Positions 1-6,225 of a DNA stretch of 6,287 bases are shown piece by piece. The position numbers were made by a program, and so were the translations under genes. The notes under the pieces were generated by a model. It saw only the letters and a list, made by a program, of their open reading frames with translations. It was not told the DNA's origin and searched no databases. Every line of letters starts with the position of its first letter. Positions within the stretch are counted from its first letter, which is position 1. This DNA is from JADHLJ01 sp038118725 (GTDB lineage: Bacteria > Pseudomonadota > Alphaproteobacteria > Thalassobaculales > Thalassobaculaceae): the NCBI GenBank assembly GCA_038118725.1, contig JAYOIK010000139.1, positions 1-6,287 on the forward strand, given 5' to 3'.

Positions 1-1864
1 CCTTGATCGCCTCGCCCTCGGAGACCGCGACCGAAACCAGAAGACCGGGCATCGGCGAGAGCAGGAATTTCGACATATCTGGCGCCTGCTTGACCGGCAT
101 CAGCTCCAGCAAGGCGGCAACCCGGGGCGAGAGCACCTGTATCTGCCGTTCCGCGCCGCCATGGCCGACGCGATAGGCGGAACCGTCGCGCTCGATCTGG
201 ATCGCGACCGCGCGGTCGTCCACCCTTCCGTCGAAGAGCTTGACCGTCGGCGCGCAATCGCCGCGAACCCGGCTGACCGATCCACCGAGACTGACGTCAT
301 AACCTCCATCGACGCGGGTGACCGAAGCATTGATCCGGTCGTCCCCGTCGCGGATTACGAGGTCCTGGGTTGAGCCGAAGTCGGCCACCTCGCCCCGGCG
401 CGCCAAGGCGACCTGGCCACTGATGCAGGCGTCGCGGTCGCTCGCGGCCCAGGCAAAGGCGGCGGCCACGGCGCGGGTGGCGGTGATCGCGGCGGCGTCC
501 AGCGTCGCGCCCTCGAAACCGGAGGGGAATTCCTCGGCGATGAAACCGGTGGAGAGCCGTCCTTCGCGGAAGCGTGGATGCGCCATCACGGCGGAAAGAA
601 AGTCCACATTGTGCCCGACACCGCGAATTCGAAAACGGTCCAACGCGCCGGCCATCTTGTCGATCGCCTCGTCCCGGCTCTCGCCCGAGGTTACGAGCTT
701 GGCGATCATCGGATCGTAGAACATCGAGATCTCGGCCCCCTCGCCGACCCCGGTATCGATCCGCACCCCGTCAACCTCATCGGGCGTCTGATAGCGCACG
801 AGCCGCCCGGTCGACGGCAGGAAACCGCGATACGGGTCCTCGGCGTAGATCCGCGATTCCACGGCCCAACCGCTCAGCTTCACGTCATCCTGGGTGATCG
901 AGAGTTTCTCGCCATTGGCGACTCGGATCATCTGTTCGACCAGATCCAGGCCGGTGATGCATTCGGTAACGGGGTGCTCGACCTGAAGGCGGGTGTTCAT
1001 CTCGAGGAAATAGAAATTCCGGTCCTTGTCGACAATGAATTCGACCGTGCCGGCGGAGCGGTAGTCCACCGCCTTGGCAAGCGCAACGGCCTCGGCACCC
1101 ATGGCCTGGCGCGTGCCTTCGTCGAGGAACGGGCTGGGCGCCTCTTCCACGACCTTTTGGTGGCGGCGCTGGATCGAACATTCGCGCTCGCCCAGATGGA
1201 TGGTGTTGCCGTGGCTGTCGGCCAGCACCTGGATCTCGATATGCCGGGGCTCCTCGACGAACTTCTCGATGAAGACCCGATCATCGCCAAAGCTGGACAC
1301 CGCCTCGTTGACGGCGGAGCGGAAACCTTCGCGCGCCTCCTCATCGGAATAGGCGACGCGCATGCCCTTGCCACCGCCACCGGCGGAAGCCTTGATCATG
1401 ACGGGATAGCCTATCTCGCCAGAGACCTTGACCGCCTCGTCCTCGTCCGCCAGCACGCCGAGATAGCCGGGGACCGTGCTTACTCCCGCCTCGTTGGCGA
1501 GCTTCTTCGACTCGATCTTGTCACCCATGGCGCCGATCGCGCGGATGCCGGGGCCGATAAAGGCGATGCTCTCGGCCTCCAGCGCCTCGGCGAAGCGGGC
1601 GTTCTCGGATAGAAAGCCGTAGCCCGGATGCACCGCCTCGGCGCCGGTCTGGCGGATCGCGTCGAGGATACGCTCGATCACCAGATAGCTCTCGGAGGAC
1701 GGAGCGCCGCCGATATGCACGGCCTCGTCCGCCATTCTGACATGCAGGGCGCCGGCATCGGCGTCGGAATAGACGGCGACGGTGGCAATGCCCATCCGGC
1801 GCGCTGTCTTCATGACCCGGCAGGCGATCTCGCCCCGGTTCGCGATCAGGATCTTCTTGAACAT
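1..1864 (-). CDS. pccA: Propionyl-CoA carboxylase alpha subunit (biotin carboxylase + start of biotinyl domain), 3' end cut by window
   Basis: This cytoplasmic subunit carboxylates biotin with ATP and bicarbonate; the partner beta subunit moves the carboxyl group to propionyl-CoA, giving methylmalonyl-CoA. I translated 621 uninterrupted codons. The N-terminus MFKKILIANRGEIACRV is the family start, HPGYGFLSEN lies at residues 79-88, and the ATP-grasp glycine loop GGGGKGMR is at 162-169 after Lys158. RRHQKVVEEAP holds Lys237, and the biotin carboxylase signature EMNTRLQVEHPVTE is at 288-301 (Glu288, Asn290, Arg292, Glu296), followed by Arg338. FLPSTGRL and the 'STGFIAEEFPSGFEG' segment (439-453) favour PCC over acetyl- or methylcrotonyl-CoA carboxylase. 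A less conserved region at about 460-595 fits the BT (subunit-bridging) domain. The biotinyl domain begins near 598 (LLSPMPGLLVSVAV); its AMKM lysine motif lies beyond the left edge, perhaps 40-45 residues on. The start is fixed by an in-frame TAA four codons upstream (1874-1876). No good Shine-Dalgarno sequence is visible, only GGGGA touching the ATG. Methylcrotonyl- or geranyl-CoA carboxylase is a weaker alternative. Confidence 0.95.
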   Translation of the reverse strand, partial: MFKKILIANRGEIACRVMKTARRMGIATVAVYSDADAGALHVRMADEAVHIGGAPSSESYLVIERILDAIRQTGAEAVHPGYGFLSENARFAEALEAESIAFIGPGIRAIGAMGDKIESKKLANEAGVSTVPGYLGVLADEDEAVKVSGEIGYPVMIKASAGGGGKGMRVAYSDEEAREGFRSAVNEAVSSFGDDRVFIEKFVEEPRHIEIQVLADSHGNTIHLGERECSIQRRHQKVVEEAPSPFLDEGTRQAMGAEAVALAKAVDYRSAGTVEFIVDKDRNFYFLEMNTRLQVEHPVTECITGLDLVEQMIRVANGEKLSITQDDVKLSGWAVESRIYAEDPYRGFLPSTGRLVRYQTPDEVDGVRIDTGVGEGAEISMFYDPMIAKLVTSGESRDEAIDKMAGALDRFRIRGVGHNVDFLSAVMAHPRFREGRLSTGFIAEEFPSGFEGATLDAAAITATRAVAAAFAWAASDRDACISGQVALARRGEVADFGSTQDLVIRDGDDRINASVTRVDGGYDVSLGGSVSRVRGDCAPTVKLFDGRVDDRAVAIQIERDGSAYRVGHGGAERQIQVLSPRVAALLELMPVKQAPDMSKFLLSPMPGLLVSVAVSEGEAIK

Positions 1865-1973
1865 TCCCCGTGCTTAGCCGAAGCGGAGGAAGTCGGCAAC
1901 AATCACGTGGCACCGAGACGCGCCAACATGCTGAGGATCAATCACCAATGACGTCGCTTGCGGGCGCGCGGAT

Positions 1974-1986
1974 GGCCGGCCCGGCC
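1974..1986. repeat. GC palindrome GGCCGG-C-CCGGCC in the promoter spacer
   Basis: GGCCGG at 1974-1979 and CCGGCC at 1981-1986 form a perfect dyad around one central C. It ends one base before the TATAAT box, so it sits where the -35/-10 spacer of the oxidoreductase promoter would be. It could be an operator, but GC-rich DNA readily yields such short palindromes by chance. Confidence 0.35.
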
Positions 1987-1987
1987 C

Positions 1988-1993
1988 TATAAT
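1988..1993 (+). promoter_or_regulatory. Candidate -10 box for the oxidoreductase gene
   Basis: A perfect TATAAT stands out in very GC-rich surroundings, 42 bases before the ATG at 2036. No -35 box is found at 16-18 bp: the nearest TTG (TTGCGG, 1958-1963) is 24 bp upstream. If it is used, an activator or an atypical -35 would be needed. Confidence 0.45.
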
Positions 1994-2023
1994 CTTTTCC
2001 CATGAAGATTTCCGGTTCTTGAA

Positions 2024-2030
2024 AAGGTGG
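2024..2030 (+). promoter_or_regulatory. Ribosome binding site AAGGTGG deciding the oxidoreductase start
   Basis: AAGGTGG is 5 nt from ATG 2036 but overlaps the alternative GTG at 2027. This spacing supports ATG 2036 as the true start. Confidence 0.6.
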
Positions 2031-2035
2031 CGATC

Positions 2036-2974
2036 ATGCGCGCGGTTGGTTTGATGGAACATGGAGGGCCCGAGGTTCTTCAGGTGGTCGAGGTGCCCGA
2101 GGCGAATGCCGGGCCGGGCCAGGTACGGCTCAGGATTCACGCGGCGGCGGTCAACCCAACCGATGTCATGGCCCGTAACGGCTCGCGCGCCGAACAGCAG
2201 AAGCTTGATCCGCCGCCCTACATTCCGGGCATGGATGCCGCGGGGATCGTGGATCAGGTCGGTGAAGGCGTGACCACCGGCGTCAAGGTCGGGGACCGGG
2301 TGATGGCCATGATCTGCCCGGCCTCGGCCCATGGCGCCTATCGCGAGCAGATCGTTCTCGAGGCCCGCGCCGTCGTCCCGGCCCCCGCCGGCACCAGCCA
2401 TGTCGAGGCCTGCACCCTGCCGATGAACGGGCTGACGGCGCGGCTCTCGCTCGATCTGCTGGGATTGAAGGCGGGACAGAGCCTGGCGGTGACCGGCGCC
2501 GCCGGGGCCTATGGCGGCTATGTCATCCAGCTTGCCAAGACCGAGGGCCTGACGGTCATCGCCGATGCGTCCGAGGCGGATGAGGCGCTGGTCAAGTCGC
2601 TCGGCGCGGATATCGTCGTGCGCCGAGGGGACGGAGTCGCCGAGCGTATCCGCGAACACTTTCCCGACGGCGTCGACGGTCTCGCCGACGGCGCGGTCCA
2701 AAACGAGGCGGTGATCGCCGCGGTCCGCGACGGCGGCGGCTTCACCGCCGTGCGCGGCTTTGTCGGAGAGCCTCAGCGCGGTATCGCCTTCACCACTACC
2801 TTCGTGCGGAGTTACGACTGTGAATGGGAAAAGCTCGATCGGCTGCGCGCGTTGACCGAGGAAGGCAAGCTCACCCTCCGGGTCGCCGACACCTACCCGC
2901 CGGAACGCGCCAGCGACGCCCATGCCCGCCTGGAAGCCGGCGGCACGCGCGGACGCCTAGTGATTGAGTTCTGA
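2036..2974 (+). CDS. Zinc-free medium-chain dehydrogenase/reductase, quinone oxidoreductase-like
   Basis: The 312-residue protein belongs to the MDR superfamily (GroES-like domain plus Rossmann domain) and probably reduces a quinone or an activated C=C/C=O bond with NADPH in the cytoplasm; the substrate is not identifiable. The N-terminal GroES-like part carries AAAVNPTDV (36-44) and PGMDAAGIVDQVGEGV (64-79). The nucleotide-binding site is TGAAGAYGGYVIQLAK (153-168), followed by the coenzyme fold and a C-terminal GGTRGRLVIEF. The four-cysteine structural-zinc loop and catalytic zinc ligands of alcohol dehydrogenases are absent, which fits the QOR branch. I chose ATG 2036 because AAGGTGG (2024-2030) lies 5 nt upstream and MRAVGLMEHGGPEVL is the usual family start; an in-frame GTG at 2027 would add three residues but overlaps that ribosome site. 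The gene stands alone, divergent from pccA and convergent with the amidase gene. QOR, crotonyl-CoA reductase-like and enoyl reductase functions cannot be separated here. Confidence 0.87.
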   Translation: MRAVGLMEHGGPEVLQVVEVPEANAGPGQVRLRIHAAAVNPTDVMARNGSRAEQQKLDPPPYIPGMDAAGIVDQVGEGVTTGVKVGDRVMAMICPASAHGAYREQIVLEARAVVPAPAGTSHVEACTLPMNGLTARLSLDLLGLKAGQSLAVTGAAGAYGGYVIQLAKTEGLTVIADASEADEALVKSLGADIVVRRGDGVAERIREHFPDGVDGLADGAVQNEAVIAAVRDGGGFTAVRGFVGEPQRGIAFTTTFVRSYDCEWEKLDRLRALTEEGKLTLRVADTYPPERASDAHARLEAGGTRGRLVIEF

Positions 2975-2997
2975 ACGCTGAAACAGACTCCCCCCTT

Positions 2998-3025
2998 CGT
3001 ATCCCCGACGCAGGTCGGGGATACG
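2998..3025. terminator. Perfect 12-bp hairpin between convergent genes; possible bidirectional terminator or dispersed palindrome
   Basis: CGTATCCCCGAC (2998-3009), loop GCAG, and GTCGGGGATACG (3014-3025) form a perfect 12-bp stem. It begins 23 nt after the oxidoreductase stop and 51 nt after the amidase stop, the place expected for a shared terminator. Neither side carries a T-run, so it is not a classical intrinsic terminator. Dispersed CCCCGAC/GTCGGGG palindromes occur between genes of many alphaproteobacteria, so it may be a REP-like element. The rest of 2975-3076 shows nothing else. Confidence 0.6.
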
Positions 3026-3076
3026 GTGGGAATGATCGCGAAACCTCACTTACCCCATCCCGCAATCACCCGTATC

Positions 3077-4561
3077 TTACTTCCTGTCAATCGAAACGCC
3101 TGGGGTTTGCATCGCCTCGCTCACCGGTTTCACCGCGTCTAGATCAATCTCCGGGCGCCGGAACAGTTCTCCGGCGACGGATTGATACGCCGCCGCGGCC
3201 TCGAGCACGCTGTCGTCGCGGAGCCTGCGCCCGATAATCTGCATGCCCACGGGACGACCGTCCCCGGTCAGTCCGCAGGGCACCGCCGCCATCGGCAAGC
3301 CGGTGACGCTGAACACATAGGTGGACAGGAAGACGTCCTGGAAGCGCTCGACGGGTTTGCCGCCGACCTTGCTTGGAAGCGGTTCGTCCAGGCGGAACGG
3401 CGGCGCGCCGACACAGGGCGCGACGATGAACTCGTAATCCTTCATGAAGCGGCGCGCGCGATGCCAATACGCGGTACGCAAGCGCTCGGCCTGGGTGACC
3501 TCGCGCAGGGACATGCCCAAAGAGGGCGTGATCTGGTTGATCAGCTGCTGGGTCATGAGGTCCTGGTGCGCGTCGAACCGATCGGCATAGCGCGCGACCA
3601 TGCCGAAGGCCCTGGTGCCGGAGACGATCTCCTTGATGTCGGAGGTATCGAAACAGGCATCCTCGACCAACGCTCCGATGCTCGTCAGCCGTGCCAAGGC
3701 CGCGCGGATCAGCCCGTCGACCTCCGGGTCCAGGGGGATCACGCCGAGATCCCCGGCATAGGCGATCCGCCGCCCGTTCATCGATATGTCGCCCCCGGAC
3801 GCCGCGCGATAGTCCAGCCTGTCATCCGGCAGCGAACTCGGATCCCGGTCGTCGGGGCCGGCAAGCACGGCCATGGCGAGGCCGATATCCTCGACGCGGC
3901 GGACCATCGGCCCTTGCACATGCTCAACCAAGGTGTCCCAGCCATAATCCGTCGGATAGAACGGCACCCGGCCCGGGCTCGGGCGCAGGCCCGTCAGATT
4001 GTTGAACGAACACGGGATGCGGATCGAGCCGCCGAGATCGGTGCCAAGCGCCAGGGGCGCCATTGCGGCGGCCACCGCCGCGCCGGACCCGCCGCTGGAG
4101 CCTCCGGCCGTGACATTCACGTCCCAGGGGTTGCGCGTGGTCCCGAAGACCTTGTTGGTGGTGTTTATGTCATGAGCGAATTCCGGCGTGTTGGACTTGC
4201 CCAACAATACCCCACCGGCATCCTTCAGGCGCTCGACCGTGATCGTGTCCTCGTCCGGTACGTCGTGCTCAAGCAAAAGCGAGCCGAAGGTGGTGCGCAG
4301 CCCCTTGGTCTGAAGAATGTCCTTCACCAGGAACGGCACACCCTCCAGAAGCCGTGGCGCCTCGCCCTTGGCGCGTCGCTGGTCCACCTCCCGCGCCGCG
4401 TCGAGCGCCGCCGGGTTTAGGGTGCACACCGCGTTGATCACGGGGTTTACCGCCTCGATCCGGGCGAGAAACGCCTCGGTCACCTCAACCGCGGATACCG
4501 TGCCCGCGCCGACCGCCTCGGCGATCCGGTTAGCCGACCAATCAATAATCTCGTCACTCAT
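3077..4561 (-). CDS. Amidase-signature family hydrolase
   Basis: The 494-residue protein has the usual length of amidase-signature enzymes, which hydrolyse carboxylic amides to acid and ammonia or amine. The catalytic Ser-cisSer-Lys triad is visible: Lys80 in GVPFLVKD, cis-Ser155 in AGGSSGGSG, and nucleophile Ser179 in GTDLGGSIRIP. The spacings (75 and 24 residues) equal those of fatty-acid amide hydrolase (Lys142, Ser217, Ser241). The C-terminal GLPMAAVPCGLTGDGRPVGM (419-438) and following QIIGRR complete the family pattern. No signal peptide or membrane segment is seen, so it is probably cytoplasmic. Start ATG 4561 has GGAGAG 5 nt upstream. It is the second gene of an operon, 24 nt after the NTF2-like gene. 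It could be taken for glutamyl-tRNA amidotransferase subunit A, but there are no gatB or gatC neighbours and the catabolic setting argues against that. The actual amide substrate is unknown; aryl-amidase, enantioselective amidase or lactam-hydrolase activity are all possible. Confidence 0.94.
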   Translation of the reverse strand: MSDEIIDWSANRIAEAVGAGTVSAVEVTEAFLARIEAVNPVINAVCTLNPAALDAAREVDQRRAKGEAPRLLEGVPFLVKDILQTKGLRTTFGSLLLEHDVPDEDTITVERLKDAGGVLLGKSNTPEFAHDINTTNKVFGTTRNPWDVNVTAGGSSGGSGAAVAAAMAPLALGTDLGGSIRIPCSFNNLTGLRPSPGRVPFYPTDYGWDTLVEHVQGPMVRRVEDIGLAMAVLAGPDDRDPSSLPDDRLDYRAASGGDISMNGRRIAYAGDLGVIPLDPEVDGLIRAALARLTSIGALVEDACFDTSDIKEIVSGTRAFGMVARYADRFDAHQDLMTQQLINQITPSLGMSLREVTQAERLRTAYWHRARRFMKDYEFIVAPCVGAPPFRLDEPLPSKVGGKPVERFQDVFLSTYVFSVTGLPMAAVPCGLTGDGRPVGMQIIGRRLRDDSVLEAAAAYQSVAGELFRRPEIDLDAVKPVSEAMQTPGVSIDRK

Positions 4562-4585
4562 TTCGTCTCTCCAGCCGAACGGGCC

Positions 4586-5020
4586 TCACTTGTTCCAGGT
4601 TGACCCGTCCATGGTCAAGCGCCGCTGGGCGAATTTCCAACCCGCCTCTGTTTTGACCAAGATGTCCTCATAGACACCACAATCCGCGATCGCCGGAAGA
4701 TCTCCCGGGGTGCCGTTATAGGCGATGAGATAGCAGCGCCCCCTTACCCGGTCAGCTCCAAGCTTTTCCAGATGCAGATTCCCGTTCCAGTGGCGGCGAT
4801 ACCGGCCCGCCCGATTGTCCCTGTCCCGCTGCTTATGCGCCTTTAGAGCCTCGCGGCCGCGCACCTCGATACCGACTTCCGGCGATAGCATCTCCCCGTC
4901 GGCGGTGAAGCAATCCGCGTAGCCCTCGATATCGCAGGCGTCGCTGGCAAGGTTGTAAAACGCGTAGAGACTCTGGATATCCAACTGGTCCTCGACGGAG
5001 AGTTTGTCCTCGTCAACCAT
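4586..5020 (-). CDS. NTF2/SnoaL-like (cystatin-type alpha+beta barrel) protein
   Basis: This 144-residue protein has the pattern of the SnoaL-like/NTF2-like fold, also used by ring-hydroxylating dioxygenase beta subunits. It has an N-terminal helix DIQSLYAFYNLASDACDIEG (14-33), then YADCFTADGEM (34-44) entering the cone, then the VRGREALKAH helix (53-62). Beta strands follow through RRHWNGNLHLEKLGADRVRG (75-94), RCYLIAYN and VYEDILVKTEAGWKFAQRRL (116-135). Family members include dehydratases, isomerases and structural subunits, and many have no known activity; the polar residues Asp36, Asp41, His77 and His83 could line the pocket, but I cannot assign a reaction. The start ATG 5020 has AGAGGAG 6 nt upstream. 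It leads the operon with the amidase gene and is divergent from the short-chain dehydrogenase. No dioxygenase alpha-subunit gene is present, so a lone enzyme or accessory role is more likely than a dioxygenase beta subunit. Confidence 0.85.
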   Translation of the reverse strand: MVDEDKLSVEDQLDIQSLYAFYNLASDACDIEGYADCFTADGEMLSPEVGIEVRGREALKAHKQRDRDNRAGRYRRHWNGNLHLEKLGADRVRGRCYLIAYNGTPGDLPAIADCGVYEDILVKTEAGWKFAQRRLTMDGSTWNK

Positions 5021-5146
5021 CCCGCGCTCCTCTTTTCCGACGGTTCCTCATCATCAACAGGGTAATCCGGCAATCGAAGGTTTGAAATCGCCGCGATCCG
5101 TGCATGATCACGGCAACGAAAAGCTAACCTATGAGGGAGAACATCC
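5021..5146. promoter_or_regulatory. Divergent control region between NTF2-amidase operon and dehydrogenase gene
   Basis: These 126 bases must hold promoters for both directions. Ribosome sites sit at each end: AGAGGAG for the minus gene (around 5027-5033) and GAGGGAG (5133-5139, 7 nt before ATG 5147) for the plus gene. A weak plus-strand promoter could be TTGAAA (5082-5087) with CATGAT (5103-5108), a short 15-bp spacer. Two adjacent palindromes lie at 5087-5113. No reading frame with family resemblance is present. Confidence 0.55.
5087..5113. promoter_or_regulatory. Pair of adjacent palindromes, candidate operator
   Basis: ATCGC-C-GCGAT (5087-5097) is followed directly by CCGTG-N6-CACGG (5098-5113). 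Both are perfect dyads. They overlap the only candidate promoter for the dehydrogenase and lie about 70-90 nt from the NTF2-like start, so a regulator bound here could affect both directions. No regulator gene is in the window to pair with it. Confidence 0.35.
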
Positions 5147-6046
5147 ATGGCTCGGTTATGTGAGGGACGGGTCGCCATCGTCACCGGCGCGGCGCGCGGC
5201 GTCGGGCGCGAGCATGCCCTGGCGCTGGCGAATAACGGCGCCAAGGTCATCGTCAACGATCTCGGCGGCGCGGTCGACGGCACCGGCGCCGACACCACGC
5301 CGGCGCAGCAGGTCGTCGATGAAATCAAGGCCATGGGCGGCGAGGCCGAGGTAAACGGCGACGACGTCAGCTCGTGGGACGGCGCCAAGAACATGATCGA
5401 TCAGGCGATCAGCACCTTCGGCAAGCTCGATATCGTGGTCAACAACGCCGGCATTCTGCGCGACCGGATGCTGGTCAACATGACCGAGGAAGAGTGGGAC
5501 TCGGTAATCCAGGTGCACTTGAAGGGTACCTTCGCCCCGTCCCGCCACGCCGCCGCCCATTGGCGCCAGGTCTCCAAGGAGACCGGCGAGAAAGTCCAGG
5601 GGCGGATCATCAACACCAGCTCCACTTCCGGCATTTACGGCAATGTTGGCCAGACCAACTATGGCGCCGCCAAGGCCGGGATCGCGGCCTTCACGATCAT
5701 CGCCGCGCGCGAGTTGGGCCGCATCGGCGTAACCGTGAACGCGATCTCGCCCACCGCCTATACCCGGATGACCGAGGATCTGCGCGAGTACACGCCCGAG
5801 GACATTGAAAAGCGCGATCCCGCCTGGGTGTCGCCGACCATCGTCTATCTGTCCAGTCTGGAAGCCGGTGACATTACCGGGCGGGTGATCCAGGCCGGCA
5901 ATGGCCAGGTCGCGGTATGCGAGGGATGGCGGCGCGGCGCCGAGATCAAGCAGACCAAGGACATCGAGGCATTGGGCGCCAGCCTGCGCGACATGATCAG
6001 CCGCGTGCGCAAGAACTCCGGCATGGACGGGTTGGAACTCGACTAA
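5147..6046 (+). CDS. Short-chain dehydrogenase, (3R)-hydroxyacyl-CoA dehydrogenase / MFE-2 type
   Basis: The 299-residue enzyme is a classical Rossmann-fold SDR that oxidises or reduces a hydroxyl/keto group with NAD(H). The glycine motif TGAARGVG is at 13-20. Asp38 in VIVNDLGG, at the end of the second strand, favours NAD over NADP. NNAG is at 99-102, and the catalytic set is Ser159, Tyr172 and Lys176 (YGAAK). Similarity to the dehydrogenase domain of peroxisomal multifunctional enzyme 2 / 17beta-HSD4 is seen in NDLGGAVDGTG, NNAGILRDRML, VHLKGTF (His124 in the place usually held by Asn) and NTSSTSGIYGNVGQTNY. About ten extra residues (VSKETGEKVQ, 142-151) precede the catalytic strand, as in many bacterial homologues. 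It is a stand-alone domain with no hydratase or SCP2 fusion. Start ATG 5147 has GAGGGAG 7 nt upstream. It is divergent from the NTF2-amidase operon and ends in a strong terminator. A 3-hydroxyacyl-CoA or steroid-type substrate is inferred, not shown. Confidence 0.92.
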   Translation: MARLCEGRVAIVTGAARGVGREHALALANNGAKVIVNDLGGAVDGTGADTTPAQQVVDEIKAMGGEAEVNGDDVSSWDGAKNMIDQAISTFGKLDIVVNNAGILRDRMLVNMTEEEWDSVIQVHLKGTFAPSRHAAAHWRQVSKETGEKVQGRIINTSSTSGIYGNVGQTNYGAAKAGIAAFTIIAARELGRIGVTVNAISPTAYTRMTEDLREYTPEDIEKRDPAWVSPTIVYLSSLEAGDITGRVIQAGNGQVAVCEGWRRGAEIKQTKDIEALGASLRDMISRVRKNSGMDGLELD

Positions 6047-6070
6047 TCCGGGATCATACCCTATTCAATC

Positions 6071-6108
6071 GATGGGCGTTGGCTTTCCAGTCAACGCCCG
6101 TCTTTTTT
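6071..6108 (+). terminator. Rho-independent terminator after the dehydrogenase gene
   Basis: GGGCGTTG (6074-6081) pairs perfectly with CAACGCCC (6092-6099). The stem extends outward with GAT/GTC (one G-U pair) and inward with C-G next to a G-U, around a short loop. Six Ts (6103-6108) follow at once. It starts 24 nt after the stop codon. The T-run is on the plus side only, so it ends plus-strand transcription. Confidence 0.92.
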
Positions 6109-6134
6109 GCCGGAATTTAAACTTATCAGATAAT
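6107..6134 (+). promoter_or_regulatory. Candidate sigma70-type promoter in the AT-rich spacer
   Basis: TTGCCG (6107-6112) and GATAAT (6129-6134) are separated by 16 bp, matching the consensus boxes at 4 of 6 and 5 of 6 positions. It would start transcription near 6141 and serve the gene at the right edge. AT-rich DNA yields such matches easily, so the call is tentative. Confidence 0.3.
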
Positions 6135-6225
6135 TTTACTTATTCGCATATCAATTCCCATTTTCACATTTATAGCACACAATCTATGCATCAATAAGCG
6201 CCATGAGAAATTTGGGAGGATTGAA
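6109..6225. other. AT-rich intergenic stretch
   Basis: Only 41 of the 130 bases at 6111-6240 are G or C, against a GC-rich background everywhere else. It probably is the upstream control region of the next plus-strand gene. GGGAGG (6214-6219) is a good ribosome-site match near its end. I see no complete gene in it. Confidence 0.6.

Larger units (their letters stand above)
1865..2035. promoter_or_regulatory. Divergent intergenic region between pccA and the oxidoreductase gene
   Basis: These 171 bases separate two genes that start outward in opposite directions, so they must contain both promoters. On the plus side there is a TATAAT at 1988-1993 and a GC palindrome just before it. On the minus side I see only a weak TTGCCG / CTAAGC pair (about 1895-1869), which would place transcription start almost at the pccA ATG. 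I found no convincing small gene here. Confidence 0.6.

Noticed and set aside
578..1612. 344-codon open frame on the plus strand opposite pccA
   Set aside because: Shadow of the biotin carboxylase reading frame, which is fully conserved; the antisense product has no recognisable features.
2027..2035. GTG at 2027 as the oxidoreductase start
   Set aside because: It overlaps the AAGGTGG ribosome site, which is ideally spaced for ATG 2036, and adds residues not usual in the family.
1874..2923. 349-codon open frame on the minus strand opposite the oxidoreductase gene
   Set aside because: It mirrors the codon bias of the real gene, has no family motif, and would run through the divergent promoter region. 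It ends at the TAA just upstream of pccA.
3182..4420. 412-codon open frame on the plus strand opposite the amidase gene
   Set aside because: It is antisense to a gene with an intact catalytic triad, and its translation is low-complexity with many R, A, G and D residues and no motif. Long antisense frames are expected from high-GC codon use.
3077..4561. Glutamyl-tRNA(Gln) amidotransferase subunit A (gatA)
   Set aside because: The amidase signature is shared, but no gatB or gatC is adjacent and the operon partner is an NTF2-like protein; a catabolic amidase is more likely.
4586..5020. Beta subunit of a ring-hydroxylating dioxygenase
   Set aside because: The fold class is the same, but no Rieske alpha subunit, ferredoxin or reductase gene is nearby, and the protein is shorter than the roughly 160-190 residues usual for those subunits.
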